In this document: positions 19,524 to 27,966 of the stretch, piece after piece
Numbering within the stretch: the stretch's first letter is position 1
Layout of the letters: each line of letters begins with the position of its first letter
NCBI GenBank assembly: GCA_020630975.1
Contig: JAHDID010000001.1
Coordinates: 203,687-267,686 of the forward strand
DNA: 64,000 bases
Direction of reading: 5' to 3'
From: Verrucomicrobiota bacterium
GTDB taxonomy: Bacteria > Verrucomicrobiota > Verrucomicrobiia > Verrucomicrobiales > DEV007
Made by a program: the position numbers and the translations under genes
Notes under the pieces: model-generated
Database searches by the model: none
What the model was told of the DNA's origin: nothing
What the model saw: the letters and a program-made list of their open reading frames with translations, nothing else

Positions 19524-20755
19524 GGATTAACTCTAGTTGATGCCATAGCTCGGTTTAACTGATACATTTCTCTACCCATCATGTGTTGCAGGGACTCACT
19601 ACGCCCTCCAATTTTGAGCATAAGTTCCTTCAGCTCCGGCTCTTTAGTGAAACCATTTGAGAAAACCTCTTGCTTGAGGGCTTTAAATTCCGCGAGTAGG
19701 CACTCTGTCTCGGGATCATAACGCTCAGAAATCCCCAGAACATCTTCTACCACATCCATATAGGTATCGCCTTCGCTACAAGGGATAGGTTCTTGAAACT
19801 CTACAGCACCTTGGCTATTCTTTTTTAAGATATGAATCCATCCATGATTGATGCTTGAAATAATGAAGGGAGAATGAGTGGCCACGAAAATCTGTGCATT
19901 AGGAAATAGTCTTTGAGCAATTCGAAGAACATGCCTTTGCCAAGCAGGATGCAAATGTGTCTCAGGCTCATCAAGAAACATCGTGAACGGGTAATGATGC
20001 GGTTTTGCATCTTTTGGGAACGCAATTTCTAATTTCGCTATAGTAGCAAATAGCCAAGCAATAATAGAGCGCAAACCATCTGGAAGATGAGACATGGGAA
20101 CCCTTTCTCCGTCGATTAACACTCGAAGGCCAATCTTCTCACCTGAACTATCAACGAAAAATGCAGTTTTTGTCCCGATAACTTCAGCCAAAGTTTCGTT
20201 CACCTGCCTGAGAAGGCCGGCATACTTCTGATCATCAATTTCTTGGGCTATCTCTTGGGAGCCCATACTAACAATGTTGGCAATTGCCTGAGCAATCGTC
20301 TGCGATTCATTTTCAGGCCTATAATCTAAGGACAAATGATCTCTCTTCTCACCAAATCCAATTGGGGCTTGAGAGTATATTTGCTTATCATCGATCCTTA
20401 GACTACCTCTAAATGACAGACCGAACCCACCAAATCGAGGGTCGTTTAAATAGCCAAGCTGAGACCCTCCCTGAGAAAACACCGCACCATCGACCCAATA
20501 GTACGACTTTTCACTATTTTGAAAATAGATCTTCCCTAGGTCTCGAGATCGTTTTATCCCCCTGTTCTCCAAATCTATATCAGCCCCAAATGCACTCTCT
20601 AAAAAACTCAGAAACCGGGTTTTACCGGCTCCATTCACACCGGTTACCAGATGAATTTCTGCTCGCTCTTTACCACATTCAGTTGACGGAAACCCCCCGA
20701 TTGTACCTTGTTCAAATGGGCTAAATTCGTTTAATACAACTTTCCGAATAGGCAT
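19520..20755 (-). CDS. ptuA: AAA/SMC-like ATPase of the PtuA type, Septu-like defence
   Basis: 411 residues. Walker A GVNGAGKT (Lys45), an ABC/SMC-type fold with Walker B FTMFLDEPETHLHPAW (Asp262-Glu263), switch histidine in FVATHSPF, and a C-terminal helical tail. This is the AAA_21-like ATPase of PtuA. It starts 45 bases after the stop of the FtsK/EssC-like gene on the same strand and overlaps ptuB by four bases. Septu PtuA forms a ring that controls PtuB. The AT-rich composition suggests recent acquisition. Other OLD-like or Gabija-like ATPases were considered, but the neighbouring HNH favours Septu. Confidence 0.75.
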   Translation of the reverse strand: MPIRKVVLNEFSPFEQGTIGGFPSTECGKERAEIHLVTGVNGAGKTRFLSFLESAFGADIDLENRGIKRSRDLGKIYFQNSEKSYYWVDGAVFSQGGSQLGYLNDPRFGGFGLSFRGSLRIDDKQIYSQAPIGFGEKRDHLSLDYRPENESQTIAQAIANIVSMGSQEIAQEIDDQKYAGLLRQVNETLAEVIGTKTAFFVDSSGEKIGLRVLIDGERVPMSHLPDGLRSIIAWLFATIAKLEIAFPKDAKPHHYPFTMFLDEPETHLHPAWQRHVLRIAQRLFPNAQIFVATHSPFIISSINHGWIHILKKNSQGAVEFQEPIPCSEGDTYMDVVEDVLGISERYDPETECLLAEFKALKQEVFSNGFTKEPELKELMLKIGGRSESLQHMMGREMYQLNRAMASTRVNP

Positions 20756-20800
20756 AAGATTATCTTTTTAGTTTTCTGCTTAAATTAGGGACTAATGACT

Positions 20801-23800
20801 CTACCCCAACCACTCCCGAGGCGGCTGGGCATATGGCCTGAAGGTTTCGGCTATACCTGTTGGCTCGTTGTAGTAGATCGCTCGGTTCATACCGAGATTC
20901 CCGGCTTTACCGGTATCGATCAGACTCGCGGAGTCGGCGGCACTCATCTGGAAGAGGATCTTCTTCTCGAATTCGCTGACCGCTTTGCGACTGATACAGC
21001 GGCCTACGTTGTTGTAGGTATCGATGGAGAGGATGTTGTGGAAACCTAGACCTGGCCCTTCGGTGATCAGATCGTTTAGCGCGTCGCTTGGCTTGGCTTC
21101 GGCATCTTCGTCCAGTGAGAAGCTGAAGTCTTCTTCGTAGCGGAGTTTCTTGTATTTCTGCAGGCCGAGGATGATGAGGAATGTCGTGGTATCCTCGCCC
21201 TCAAAGGTGCCATCGGCTTTGGCCTTCATCTCCTGCGCGAGACTGGTTATGACATCGCCCATCTCATGAGCCTCTGGGCAGGTGACTCGATCGCCGAGCA
21301 GCGGCACTGCCTCTTTGAGCCAGCTTTGGCCATTGGGATCGGCTAGCTGACCATCGATCAGGATGAAGCGCCCCTTCTCACCGAGCTGCTCGATGAGCAT
21401 GCGTAGACCGATAGTGAGCATGCCCTCTACGACATCGTCGCGCTGACCAACGATCATGAGATTGGCACCGCTCTGGCGCTCAAAAACGGCCTCGGTCGGA
21501 GTCTTGATCGAGTTTGGCGCTCCTAGGAATAGACGTGGCGAACCACCGTAGTCGCCGCTCTGCAGCAGATCGGCGATGTAGCGATCCTCAGTAATCTCAG
21601 CCGGTGCATTGCCCTCAAAGACAACTCGCGGCTTGCCATCTAGACCACGCTCGGCAGCGGCTGTCGCTACTTTAGATAGGTACTTGTTTCGATCGTCATC
21701 ATCGAGCCAGACCACTTGAAAAGGGCTGTTGGCCTCGGCATTTCCGGCCTGATCATTGTAGATGCCCTCACCAGGGCGAGTCAGCAGGCGCGGCGCGGGA
21801 TTGCTATCGTCCATGATCAGATAGGCATCGGCCTCATTACACATCAGCGCGATACGCACCACCATCTGGCCGAGCGTCGCGCGGGCCAATGTAAAAGCTC
21901 CGCCCAGTGTCTGCGAGCCGAGCACAGCATGGATACCAAAGGCACGCCCCTGACGCACGATCCGGTCTAGCAAGACAGCTGCCTGCTGGGAGATCTGATC
22001 GTCCTCGACGAAAAACTCCTGAAACTCATCGATCAGCAGCAGCGTCCTCGGTACAGGATCTGTGCCGCCTGCCTTGAAGTAACCGGCGACATCCTGTGCG
22101 CCAATAGCACGGAACTTTTCTCCTCGATCTTTCAGCTCTTCGTCGAGCTTCTGCAGCACACTCAGGCCAAACTCGCGATCACTCTCGATCGCGATCACTC
22201 GGGCATGCGGCAGCTTGTGCGTGGCGTAGGCTTTAAACTCGACGCCTTTCTTGAAGTCGATCAGGTAAAACTCGACCTGATCGGGATCGCACCACAGCGC
22301 CATGTTGGTGATCATGACGTGGAACAGCGTCGACTTACCCGAGCCGGTCTTACCCGCGATCAGCGCATGCTGGCAGGTGCCCTTGCCTATAGCGAGCTCC
22401 TGTAGCTTGGTAGCACCCGTAGGACCGATCGGAACACGCAGTTCACCAGAGGTATTCTGCGCCCAAAATTGCTCATCCGTCGGTGCGATCTTATCGAAAG
22501 GCACCATGATGCGATTCGAGTCGCGGTTTTCCTCGCCGATGCGGTGCACCCACTCGAGGAAGCGATCGGCAGGTGGCGGCGGCAGTAGTGCCACCTGAGT
22601 ACCCGGTATCGGCTCGTCGCCGAGTAGAAAGCCCTCAGGTGCGGACTTGAGCCAGACCGAAGTCGACTTCAGATCATCGAGCATGAAGCCGCTCGGCAGT
22701 TTCACCCGACGATCGTAATGGATCAGGGTAAACACGCCACAGCGTGCGCCCGATTTGGCGATGCTCTGTAGACGGCGTAGCGCTTCGTCGGTGAAATTAT
22801 TGGGAAAATCTGATACGACTAGGAAGTGGTAGCGCTCTGCGGTGGTCCCTGCGGCCTGATTGTACTCCGAGATCGTCTCGTACTCATTGCGCAGATACAT
22901 CTGGATGACTTTCTCCATGTGCTCGCACAGCTCACCGAGGCGAGCCTCGATCTGGTCTGCCTGAGTGCGCACCCGCTTATTCACCAGATGCTCCTCGTAG
23001 TCGGACAGGTGCATGAGACCCGCGAAGCTCTCGCCGAGACTGACCGGATCGACCAGACTAAAGGACACTCGCCCAGCAGGCGCATTGGTCAGCAGACTGC
23101 CGACGATTTGGTTGAGCGTATCGATAGCGGTCTCTCGACTATCGGCAGCCCCTGTCTCGATGAGGATCGAGCCCTGCGATGGGAACAACAGGCGCAGCGG
23201 CAGGGCAAACTCTCCCGAATGCCCGAGGTCGATCTCGTCGTGATTGGCGATGCGCGCCTCGGTATCGTGAAACTTGTAATCCAAGGTGCCATACACCACC
23301 TCCTCGGGAAAAGTTGTAGGTGCTGCCCAGTCGCCCGGCTGGCGCTGGCTCCAGTGGCCCGCCAGATCGAAAGAGGCTGTCACGCCCTGCATCTGCTCTA
23401 GCTGCTCGGCGGAGTCGCCCTGCCAATCGGTGACCATGGTCGCCCGCTGCGCGGCAAAATCCGCCAAGGCATCGCCCGGACCGCGCGCTGCGAGAGCATC
23501 AGTGTGCTCGGCATCGATCTGCGCTAGCTGTGCAGCACCAGTTTGCTCGATCTGGGCCAGCTGATTCGCCTTCCACTGACCGAGACGATTGGCGATGCGC
23601 TGCGCCTTTTGATCGACCTGCTCGGGCGCCTGCATCCGGCTGCTGCCTGCCGCTTCGCCGGTGCTCTTGATACCTTCATTAAAGGCGGTCTCTACCTGCT
23701 GGTGCTCAGCCTCGTAGGCGGCTTTTTTGGCCTCAAACAACTCCTCCAGTGGACCGAAAAGCCGCTGCCGCGCATGTCTTGCCAGCAGAAAACATTTACT

Positions 23801-24637
23801 CAGCTTGGCCGCCGAGCTACCAGCCGCAGCAGCCACCATCGCCCAGACCACGATGACCAGTAGCACCAGTCCACCGGCTCCCATCAGTAGATAAGTCGGC
23901 TCGACAGCACCGAGCCCGATCGAGTCGCGTAAAAAATAAGCTGCCCCACCGATGAGAACCGCCACGATAGCCTGCAGCCAGATCGGCACCACGGCATACA
24001 GCCCGAGCATGGGATTGCCCTTGGCTGCCTTCCACACTTTGGCGGTGCGCTTGTAGGCATCGTCGACCGAGCCATTGTATTTGATCTCTTTGGGCCCGCC
24101 TTTGCCCTCGATGGCGGCAAGCAGCTTCTTTTGCGGCCCGGAAAAGGCACGAAAAGCTTTGGGCGCTGCTTGCTCGATCTCCTCGAGCTTTCCGGCATTG
24201 GCACCGATCTCGGCTTTGGCAGCCTCCAGCTCCTGTCGAGCCGCCTCGATCTGCTGGTCGCGACGCTTGGCCGAGTCCATCATCTGCCGCTGCAGGTCGT
24301 AGCGCTGGTGCCCCTCAGCGGTTTTGATCCCCTCCATCAGCTGCTGACGCACAGCTAGCTTGGCTTTTTCGATCTGTTCGGCGCGAGCGATAGCCTTTGC
24401 CTCGAGAGCGGTCTTTGCCTGAGTCAGCCACTCCTGTACGCCTGCCTTTTTCTCGGCTGTCTGCGCCTCGATCTGGCCGACCTGCTCAGCCTCGGAGGCG
24501 CGGCTGTTCGAGGCAGCTAGCTTCTCGGCATAGTCGATCCGTCCCTCGCGCGAGGCGTAGGAGCCGATCTTTTCAGTGAACTGTTGGACGAGATTGAGGG
24601 TATCGTCGGTGGAGAGTCGATTATTTGTCGGTTTCAC
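20801..24637 (-). CDS. FtsK/SpoIIIE-family ATPase of EssC/EccC type (type VII-like secretion)
   Basis: 1278 residues from GTG 24637. Layout: N-terminal coiled coil (about 30-165, Ala/Glu/Gln/Lys-rich), two membrane helices (about 208-235 and 247-272), another coiled coil, then three ATPase-like domains. The first (around 490) has a degenerate nucleotide loop (ETGAADSRET). The second is canonical: GKTGSGKST with Lys768, YLIDFKKGVEF, LLLIDEFQEFF. The third (around 1085) has only a remnant (MIVGQRDDVVEG). Such a three-domain build is that of EssC and EccC, motors of type VII secretion, rather than cell-division FtsK with its gamma domain, which is absent here. It overlaps a WXG100-like gene by 17 bases. 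Confidence 0.83.
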   Translation of the reverse strand: MKPTNNRLSTDDTLNLVQQFTEKIGSYASREGRIDYAEKLAASNSRASEAEQVGQIEAQTAEKKAGVQEWLTQAKTALEAKAIARAEQIEKAKLAVRQQLMEGIKTAEGHQRYDLQRQMMDSAKRRDQQIEAARQELEAAKAEIGANAGKLEEIEQAAPKAFRAFSGPQKKLLAAIEGKGGPKEIKYNGSVDDAYKRTAKVWKAAKGNPMLGLYAVVPIWLQAIVAVLIGGAAYFLRDSIGLGAVEPTYLLMGAGGLVLLVIVVWAMVAAAAGSSAAKLSKCFLLARHARQRLFGPLEELFEAKKAAYEAEHQQVETAFNEGIKSTGEAAGSSRMQAPEQVDQKAQRIANRLGQWKANQLAQIEQTGAAQLAQIDAEHTDALAARGPGDALADFAAQRATMVTDWQGDSAEQLEQMQGVTASFDLAGHWSQRQPGDWAAPTTFPEEVVYGTLDYKFHDTEARIANHDEIDLGHSGEFALPLRLLFPSQGSILIETGAADSRETAIDTLNQIVGSLLTNAPAGRVSFSLVDPVSLGESFAGLMHLSDYEEHLVNKRVRTQADQIEARLGELCEHMEKVIQMYLRNEYETISEYNQAAGTTAERYHFLVVSDFPNNFTDEALRRLQSIAKSGARCGVFTLIHYDRRVKLPSGFMLDDLKSTSVWLKSAPEGFLLGDEPIPGTQVALLPPPPADRFLEWVHRIGEENRDSNRIMVPFDKIAPTDEQFWAQNTSGELRVPIGPTGATKLQELAIGKGTCQHALIAGKTGSGKSTLFHVMITNMALWCDPDQVEFYLIDFKKGVEFKAYATHKLPHARVIAIESDREFGLSVLQKLDEELKDRGEKFRAIGAQDVAGYFKAGGTDPVPRTLLLIDEFQEFFVEDDQISQQAAVLLDRIVRQGRAFGIHAVLGSQTLGGAFTLARATLGQMVVRIALMCNEADAYLIMDDSNPAPRLLTRPGEGIYNDQAGNAEANSPFQVVWLDDDDRNKYLSKVATAAAERGLDGKPRVVFEGNAPAEITEDRYIADLLQSGDYGGSPRLFLGAPNSIKTPTEAVFERQSGANLMIVGQRDDVVEGMLTIGLRMLIEQLGEKGRFILIDGQLADPNGQSWLKEAVPLLGDRVTCPEAHEMGDVITSLAQEMKAKADGTFEGEDTTTFLIILGLQKYKKLRYEEDFSFSLDEDAEAKPSDALNDLITEGPGLGFHNILSIDTYNNVGRCISRKAVSEFEKKILFQMSAADSASLIDTGKAGNLGMNRAIYYNEPTGIAETFRPYAQPPREWLG

Positions 24638-24842
24638 AGTCTGAACGTATTTTTCTTAATACTTTATCGAGATCACCCATGGCAGCCACAGCATTCTCGA
24701 TCGAATCAAAAAGCGGCTGCATGTACTCCTCGGCGAAGTCACCACGCTTTTGGTCGCGCCACTGGTCCTGAGTCTCGTGCCACGATCGGTTCAGCTCCTT
24801 CGAGAGACCTGCGAGACGATTGCGATTGGATTGGAGACTCAT
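24621..24842 (-). CDS. WXG100-like small helical protein A
   Basis: 73 residues from ATG 24842; the longer reading to 24896 only adds an unlikely Ser/Lys-rich leader. All-helical, with central W28-R-D followed by Q and then FAEEY (pattern WxDQxxxxFAxxY), which is shared with the second WXG100-like gene at 26322-26594. WXG100 proteins are about 80-110 residues, dimerise as helical hairpins and are exported by EssC-type ATPases. The overlap of its 3' end with the ATPase start shows co-translation. The classical C-terminal YxxxD/E export signal is not visible. Confidence 0.68.
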   Translation of the reverse strand: MSLQSNRNRLAGLSKELNRSWHETQDQWRDQKRGDFAEEYMQPLFDSIENAVAAMGDLDKVLRKIRSDCETDK

Positions 24843-24950
24843 GGATTTGGGTGATGCTTTCCTAGAGATACTAGCGTGCCGAAAGGATTCACCCAAGCCT
24901 AATTTCAGTTGTTTACCCTACCAATTCAGGTGAGGCTGAAAAGCGATCCG

Positions 24951-25546
24951 ATGGCTGACGAACCCCAGATGAACTTGGTGTAGCAGACCCTGCTAGAGGT
25001 GGTCCAGCTAGCTCATGATCACGAGTTGCGAGACTTCCTCCTGATCGGCGGCAATGCCGTGATCGCCTATGGCGTGCCCAGATTTACCCGAGATGTCGAC
25101 CTAGTCATCCCAGAGAGAGATGAGCTGGCCTGGCGCAGCATGATGGGAGCCGCGGGCTTTGAAATGATCCATGGTACGCAAGCTTTCGTTCAGTTCTTGG
25201 ATTTCGACCGTATCAAACCCCGTGTCGATTTGATGATCGTGGATGAGTCGACTTGGGGAAAGAGCTCAGCAAAGCTCCTTATTACTTCTCATTCGGGAGC
25301 CCCATCGATGTCCCCCTCGCCGAACCTCAGCACATCATCGCTATGAAGCTAGCCGCCTGCCGAAGCAAGACTCGGCGCACCGATGCTACCGACTGGACAG
25401 ACATCATCGATCTGTGCCGACTGCACAGTCTAAACCCAGAAACCGATACCGAATTTCGAGATCTCGTGCTACGCTATGGTCAGAAAGAACTCCTTGAGCA
25501 GTTAATATCTGCAATAAAAAGCGATGAAGCAGGCCCACGAAGCTAG
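24951..25546 (+). pseudogene. Broken nucleotidyltransferase (MNT/AbiEii-type) with nonsense and frameshift
   Basis: Read from ATG 24951, codon 11 is TAG (24981-24983), after which the same frame encodes LIGGNAVIAYGVPRFTRDVD (G-G, then DxD nucleotidyltransferase motif). Around 25250-25262 the frame shifts by one base and the protein continues with APYYFSFGSPIDVPLAEP and AACRSKTRRTDATDWTDII to 25546. Together the pieces make one about 198-residue minimal-nucleotidyltransferase/AbiEii-like protein. A GTG at 24999 and a start at 25253 would allow two fragments. Opposite strand to the surrounding type VII-like cluster, so it was inserted and then decayed, unless both lesions are sequencing errors. 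Confidence 0.75.
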
Positions 25547-25748
25547 AGAAAGCAAAATCGAGATCAAAACGACAGATCTCGAGCTCAACTTCCCCGAGCC
25601 TGACTGTTTCCTGATCGAGGATGCAGGTCCTCCCATCCCATGGGAGCAGTGGATGGCAGAAACTGCTGCGCAGACCAACTACTGGCTCAAACACTATGGG
25701 CCAGATCTATCACCACCACCCTTCGAAGAGCGGTTTTCATTGGATTAG
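25524..25748 (+). CDS. Small acidic protein downstream of the broken nucleotidyltransferase, unknown
   Basis: 74 residues starting at ATG 25524, overlapping the end of the nucleotidyltransferase fragment by 23 bases, as a coupled second gene would. Contains Pro/Trp-rich segment PPIPWEQWMAE and ends PPPFEERFSLD. No family recognised. Its overlap suggests that it belonged to the same unit as the nucleotidyltransferase. It ends 11 bases before the stop of the convergent coiled-coil gene. Confidence 0.5.
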   Translation: MKQAHEARESKIEIKTTDLELNFPEPDCFLIEDAGPPIPWEQWMAETAAQTNYWLKHYGPDLSPPPFEERFSLD

Positions 25749-25759
25749 TGAATGGGTCG

Positions 25760-26239
25760 CTAGCCACTCTGCGGAGTCGAGTAATCGTGAAGCGCCTTGG
25801 CCGCCTCGTTCAAAAATTTCACCGCATTGGACATCTCACTATCGAGGACTGATTGCAGTTTCTCGACCTTTCGCGCCTCTACCTCTACCTTGGAGTCGAA
25901 ATGGCGATTCCAAGCCTGGAGAGCGCGCTGCTTGGTCTCTAGATCGCGGATTTCTTGCTTGAGATGGCGCATCTGCATCTGGATGCCAGTGATGCGCTCG
26001 TTGGCATCGGTGAGGCGAGCGGAGTAGAGCTCGGCCTCGACCATCTCCATCTTCTTTTGTTTGGTGCGCATCTCGCGCTCCAGCGTCATCTTCTGCTCGC
26101 TCTGCAGCCAGTGGCGAGTACGCTTCACCTCCTCGCTGACTTCATCGATACAGAGTGTCGCTTTTTCGACAAATAACATGAGCTGAGTGCGAAACCGCTC
26201 CAGCACATCGACATCGGTCACATTTGCTTTGTCAGCCAT
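25760..26239 (-). CDS. Coiled-coil protein of the type VII-like cluster
   Basis: 159 residues, nearly all predicted coiled coil or long helix (about 10-150) rich in Glu, Lys, Arg, Gln, with several Met. No signal peptide or membrane segment. It lies between the two WXG100-like genes on the same strand and would be either a structural component, a chaperone or a LXG-like/helical secretion substrate; the sequence does not decide. The 21-bp repeat array lies directly before its ATG (26239). Confidence 0.6.
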   Translation of the reverse strand: MADKANVTDVDVLERFRTQLMLFVEKATLCIDEVSEEVKRTRHWLQSEQKMTLEREMRTKQKKMEMVEAELYSARLTDANERITGIQMQMRHLKQEIRDLETKQRALQAWNRHFDSKVEVEARKVEKLQSVLDSEMSNAVKFLNEAAKALHDYSTPQSG

Positions 26240-26243
26240 GCCT

Positions 26244-26302
26244 TTTCAATAGGGTACAGTCTGGACTGAATAGGGTACAATTTTGATTCAATAGGGTACA
26301 AT
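26244..26302 (-). repeat. 21-bp-period repeat array, locus 2 (three copies)
   Basis: On the minus strand three copies of the 17-mer: ATTGTACCCTATTGAAT (26286-26302), a variant at 26265-26281 (ends ATTCAGT) and ACTGTACCCTATTGAAA at 26244-26260, with a 21-base period. It fills the 82-base gap between the WXG100-like gene 26322-26594 and the start of the coiled-coil gene, so it is placed as leader of that gene. Confidence 0.9.
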
Positions 26303-26321
26303 CGCCCTCCAGACCCTCAAA

Positions 26322-26594
26322 TTAACGCTGGCCGAGGTAGTCCTCGATACGCTGGGCTTTTCTCAGTAGGAATGGCCCTTGGGTATTCGAGGCTTCCACG
26401 AATTTGCGCAGCACCTTCATCGTCTCCTGATAGTCGTCGGCAAATTTCTGATGCTCCTGATCCTGCCAAGTATCGCCGAGCGCGGCGAAGCGGGCATTCA
26501 GAGACGACATGGAGTTTTGGAGGTCGTTATTGAAACGCTTTAGCTCCTCGGCGAAACGCCGGAGCTCTTCTGGGTCTGCAATTGCTTGAGCCAT
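26322..26594 (-). CDS. WXG100-like small helical protein B
   Basis: 90 residues, two-helix hairpin with the central turn LGDTWQDQEHQKFADDY (Trp43), the same WxDQ...FA..Y pattern as the gene at 24621-24842. Length and pattern fit the WXG100/ESAT-6 superfamily, with Asp instead of Gly in the WXG. First gene of the minus-strand cluster leading to the EssC-like ATPase. Likely secreted as homo- or heterodimer; no YxxxD/E signal is evident near the C-terminus. Confidence 0.78.
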   Translation of the reverse strand: MAQAIADPEELRRFAEELKRFNNDLQNSMSSLNARFAALGDTWQDQEHQKFADDYQETMKVLRKFVEASNTQGPFLLRKAQRIEDYLGQR

Positions 26595-26663
26595 ATTAGG
26601 GAGTTTAGCGAACAGTAAGTGAAGAAAGCAAGCACGAATGGAAAGCGCAAAAAGCTCCGAAAT

Positions 26664-26730
26664 AGGAAGATTGGGATCTTCCTCTACGCAGCGAAAACTC
26701 GCAGGAAGCCGAATCCCCCAAGAATTCAGC
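26664..26730. repeat. Modular palindromic repeat, intergenic
   Basis: AGGAAGAT-TGGG-ATCTTCCT (26664-26683) is a perfect 8-bp inverted repeat, and 26708-26730 holds a degenerate copy of the GAATTC..GAATTC palindrome found intact at 53895-53914. Same building blocks as in the tandem units near 54 kb. They sit upstream of the first WXG100-like gene and downstream of the TIM-barrel gene. Confidence 0.75.
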
Positions 26731-26804
26731 CCTCAGAGCTTCCGGCCCACTGCAGAGCCTAGGTCCCTAGCCTCCTAGAAACCTAGCCCCTATAAAAAAC
26801 CTGC

Positions 26805-27827
26805 TTACGCTCCCTGCAGATGGCCACGCAGGGTCAAGTTGTTCAGCCTGTGGCAGACCTCTTCGAGACCGTCGACTGTCGTCTGGCTGTAGCTGCGGCC
26901 ATCGGTAGTGTCCAGTCCATGACCGGGGTCGAGGTTGCGCAGACCTTCTAGAGCTGGATCTTCGTGGTGAAAGATCTCTACAAAGACATTCTTCAGCTTG
27001 CCAGTCTTGGCAGCAGAAGCGAGCAGCGAGCCAATCCAGCCATCGTCGGTGGTCAGGCAGCCGCGAGTGGTCTTGGATGAGCAGTGAAACATGCCCATCT
27101 CATCGGCTGCAGCGATCTGTGCGATCAGCGCCTGATTCTCCTCGATAGTCAGCACCGAGTCACCACAGTGAGCCGCATCGACCATCACCTTGTAGAATGG
27201 ACGCCCTAGCTCAGCATTAGCAGCCTTTACGACTTCCCAGATCTTGGACAGACTGGTGAATGTCTGAAACTCGCCGCCACGGAGGAACTCGAGGTCCCAG
27301 CTTTCGATGCAGCTATTATCGACATCGGCCTCGCGACAGGCGCGGATGTGGGCTTTTACCACTTGGGCCACAGCCGCATCAAAGTCGGCACCCGTCTTAG
27401 GCGTAGCGCCTGGCTGCATCCACTCCTCGGCTGAGGTAGAGGCCACTTGAGAGATATTGTATTTCTTGGCGACTTCGAGACCTGCTTTGAGCATGTCGAC
27501 TACGGCATCCTCATCCTCGGGCTTCATCGGATCGGCTCCACCGACCATCATGATGATGTGTACCTCCATACCCAGCGCACGGATACCAGTGATCATCTCA
27601 TCGACATCGCCACCATCCACACCTGGAAAAGCGGTGACCTGGGCACTCTGGATCGGCGCGGCAGAGATCGACTGTAGGTGAGCTAGCTCGGCGACCACGG
27701 TCAGCTGGCCATCGTCATTGCGAGGTAGCTTGCCATTGTCGTCCGGTGCGAGACCGCCGACGAATTTGATGTGAGTGGGGACCACGCCGAGCTCGACGCC
27801 TGCTTTGAGAGATAGTTCACCAGCCAT
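26805..27827 (-). CDS. Conserved TIM-barrel-like protein, unknown
   Basis: 340 residues with no signal peptide. Alternating beta/alpha pattern and motifs such as HIIMMVGGADPM, VMVDAAHCGDS and VFVEIFHHEDPAL suggest a TIM barrel related to sugar-phosphate isomerases/epimerases (xylose isomerase-like). His, Asp and Glu in the last motifs could bind a metal. I recall similar proteins only as uncharacterised in PVC genomes; the substrate is unknown. It is transcribed alone, divergent from the nif3-like gene. Confidence 0.55.
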   Translation of the reverse strand: MAGELSLKAGVELGVVPTHIKFVGGLAPDDNGKLPRNDDGQLTVVAELAHLQSISAAPIQSAQVTAFPGVDGGDVDEMITGIRALGMEVHIIMMVGGADPMKPEDEDAVVDMLKAGLEVAKKYNISQVASTSAEEWMQPGATPKTGADFDAAVAQVVKAHIRACREADVDNSCIESWDLEFLRGGEFQTFTSLSKIWEVVKAANAELGRPFYKVMVDAAHCGDSVLTIEENQALIAQIAAADEMGMFHCSSKTTRGCLTTDDGWIGSLLASAAKTGKLKNVFVEIFHHEDPALEGLRNLDPGHGLDTTDGRSYSQTTVDGLEEVCHRLNNLTLRGHLQGA

Positions 27828-27966
27828 GAGATAGATGTACGATTGTTGTCTTTAAAAACTGCCTCAGCTTTTACCACGAAATCGGCCGATGCACAGCTAA
27901 ACTTTTTTCCGCGACGAAGCCCTTTTCTCCCACTACATTTTCCTCAGCCCAAACGACTTTCCCACT

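Noticed and set aside
18900-20755. Retron including the ATPase/HNH pair
   Set aside because: No reverse transcriptase or msr/msd-like hairpin found between 18.5 and 20.8 kb.
24981-24983. TAG as pyrrolysine codon in the nucleotidyltransferase
   Set aside because: A second lesion (frameshift) in the same gene indicates decay, and the codon is in a non-conserved N-terminal stretch.
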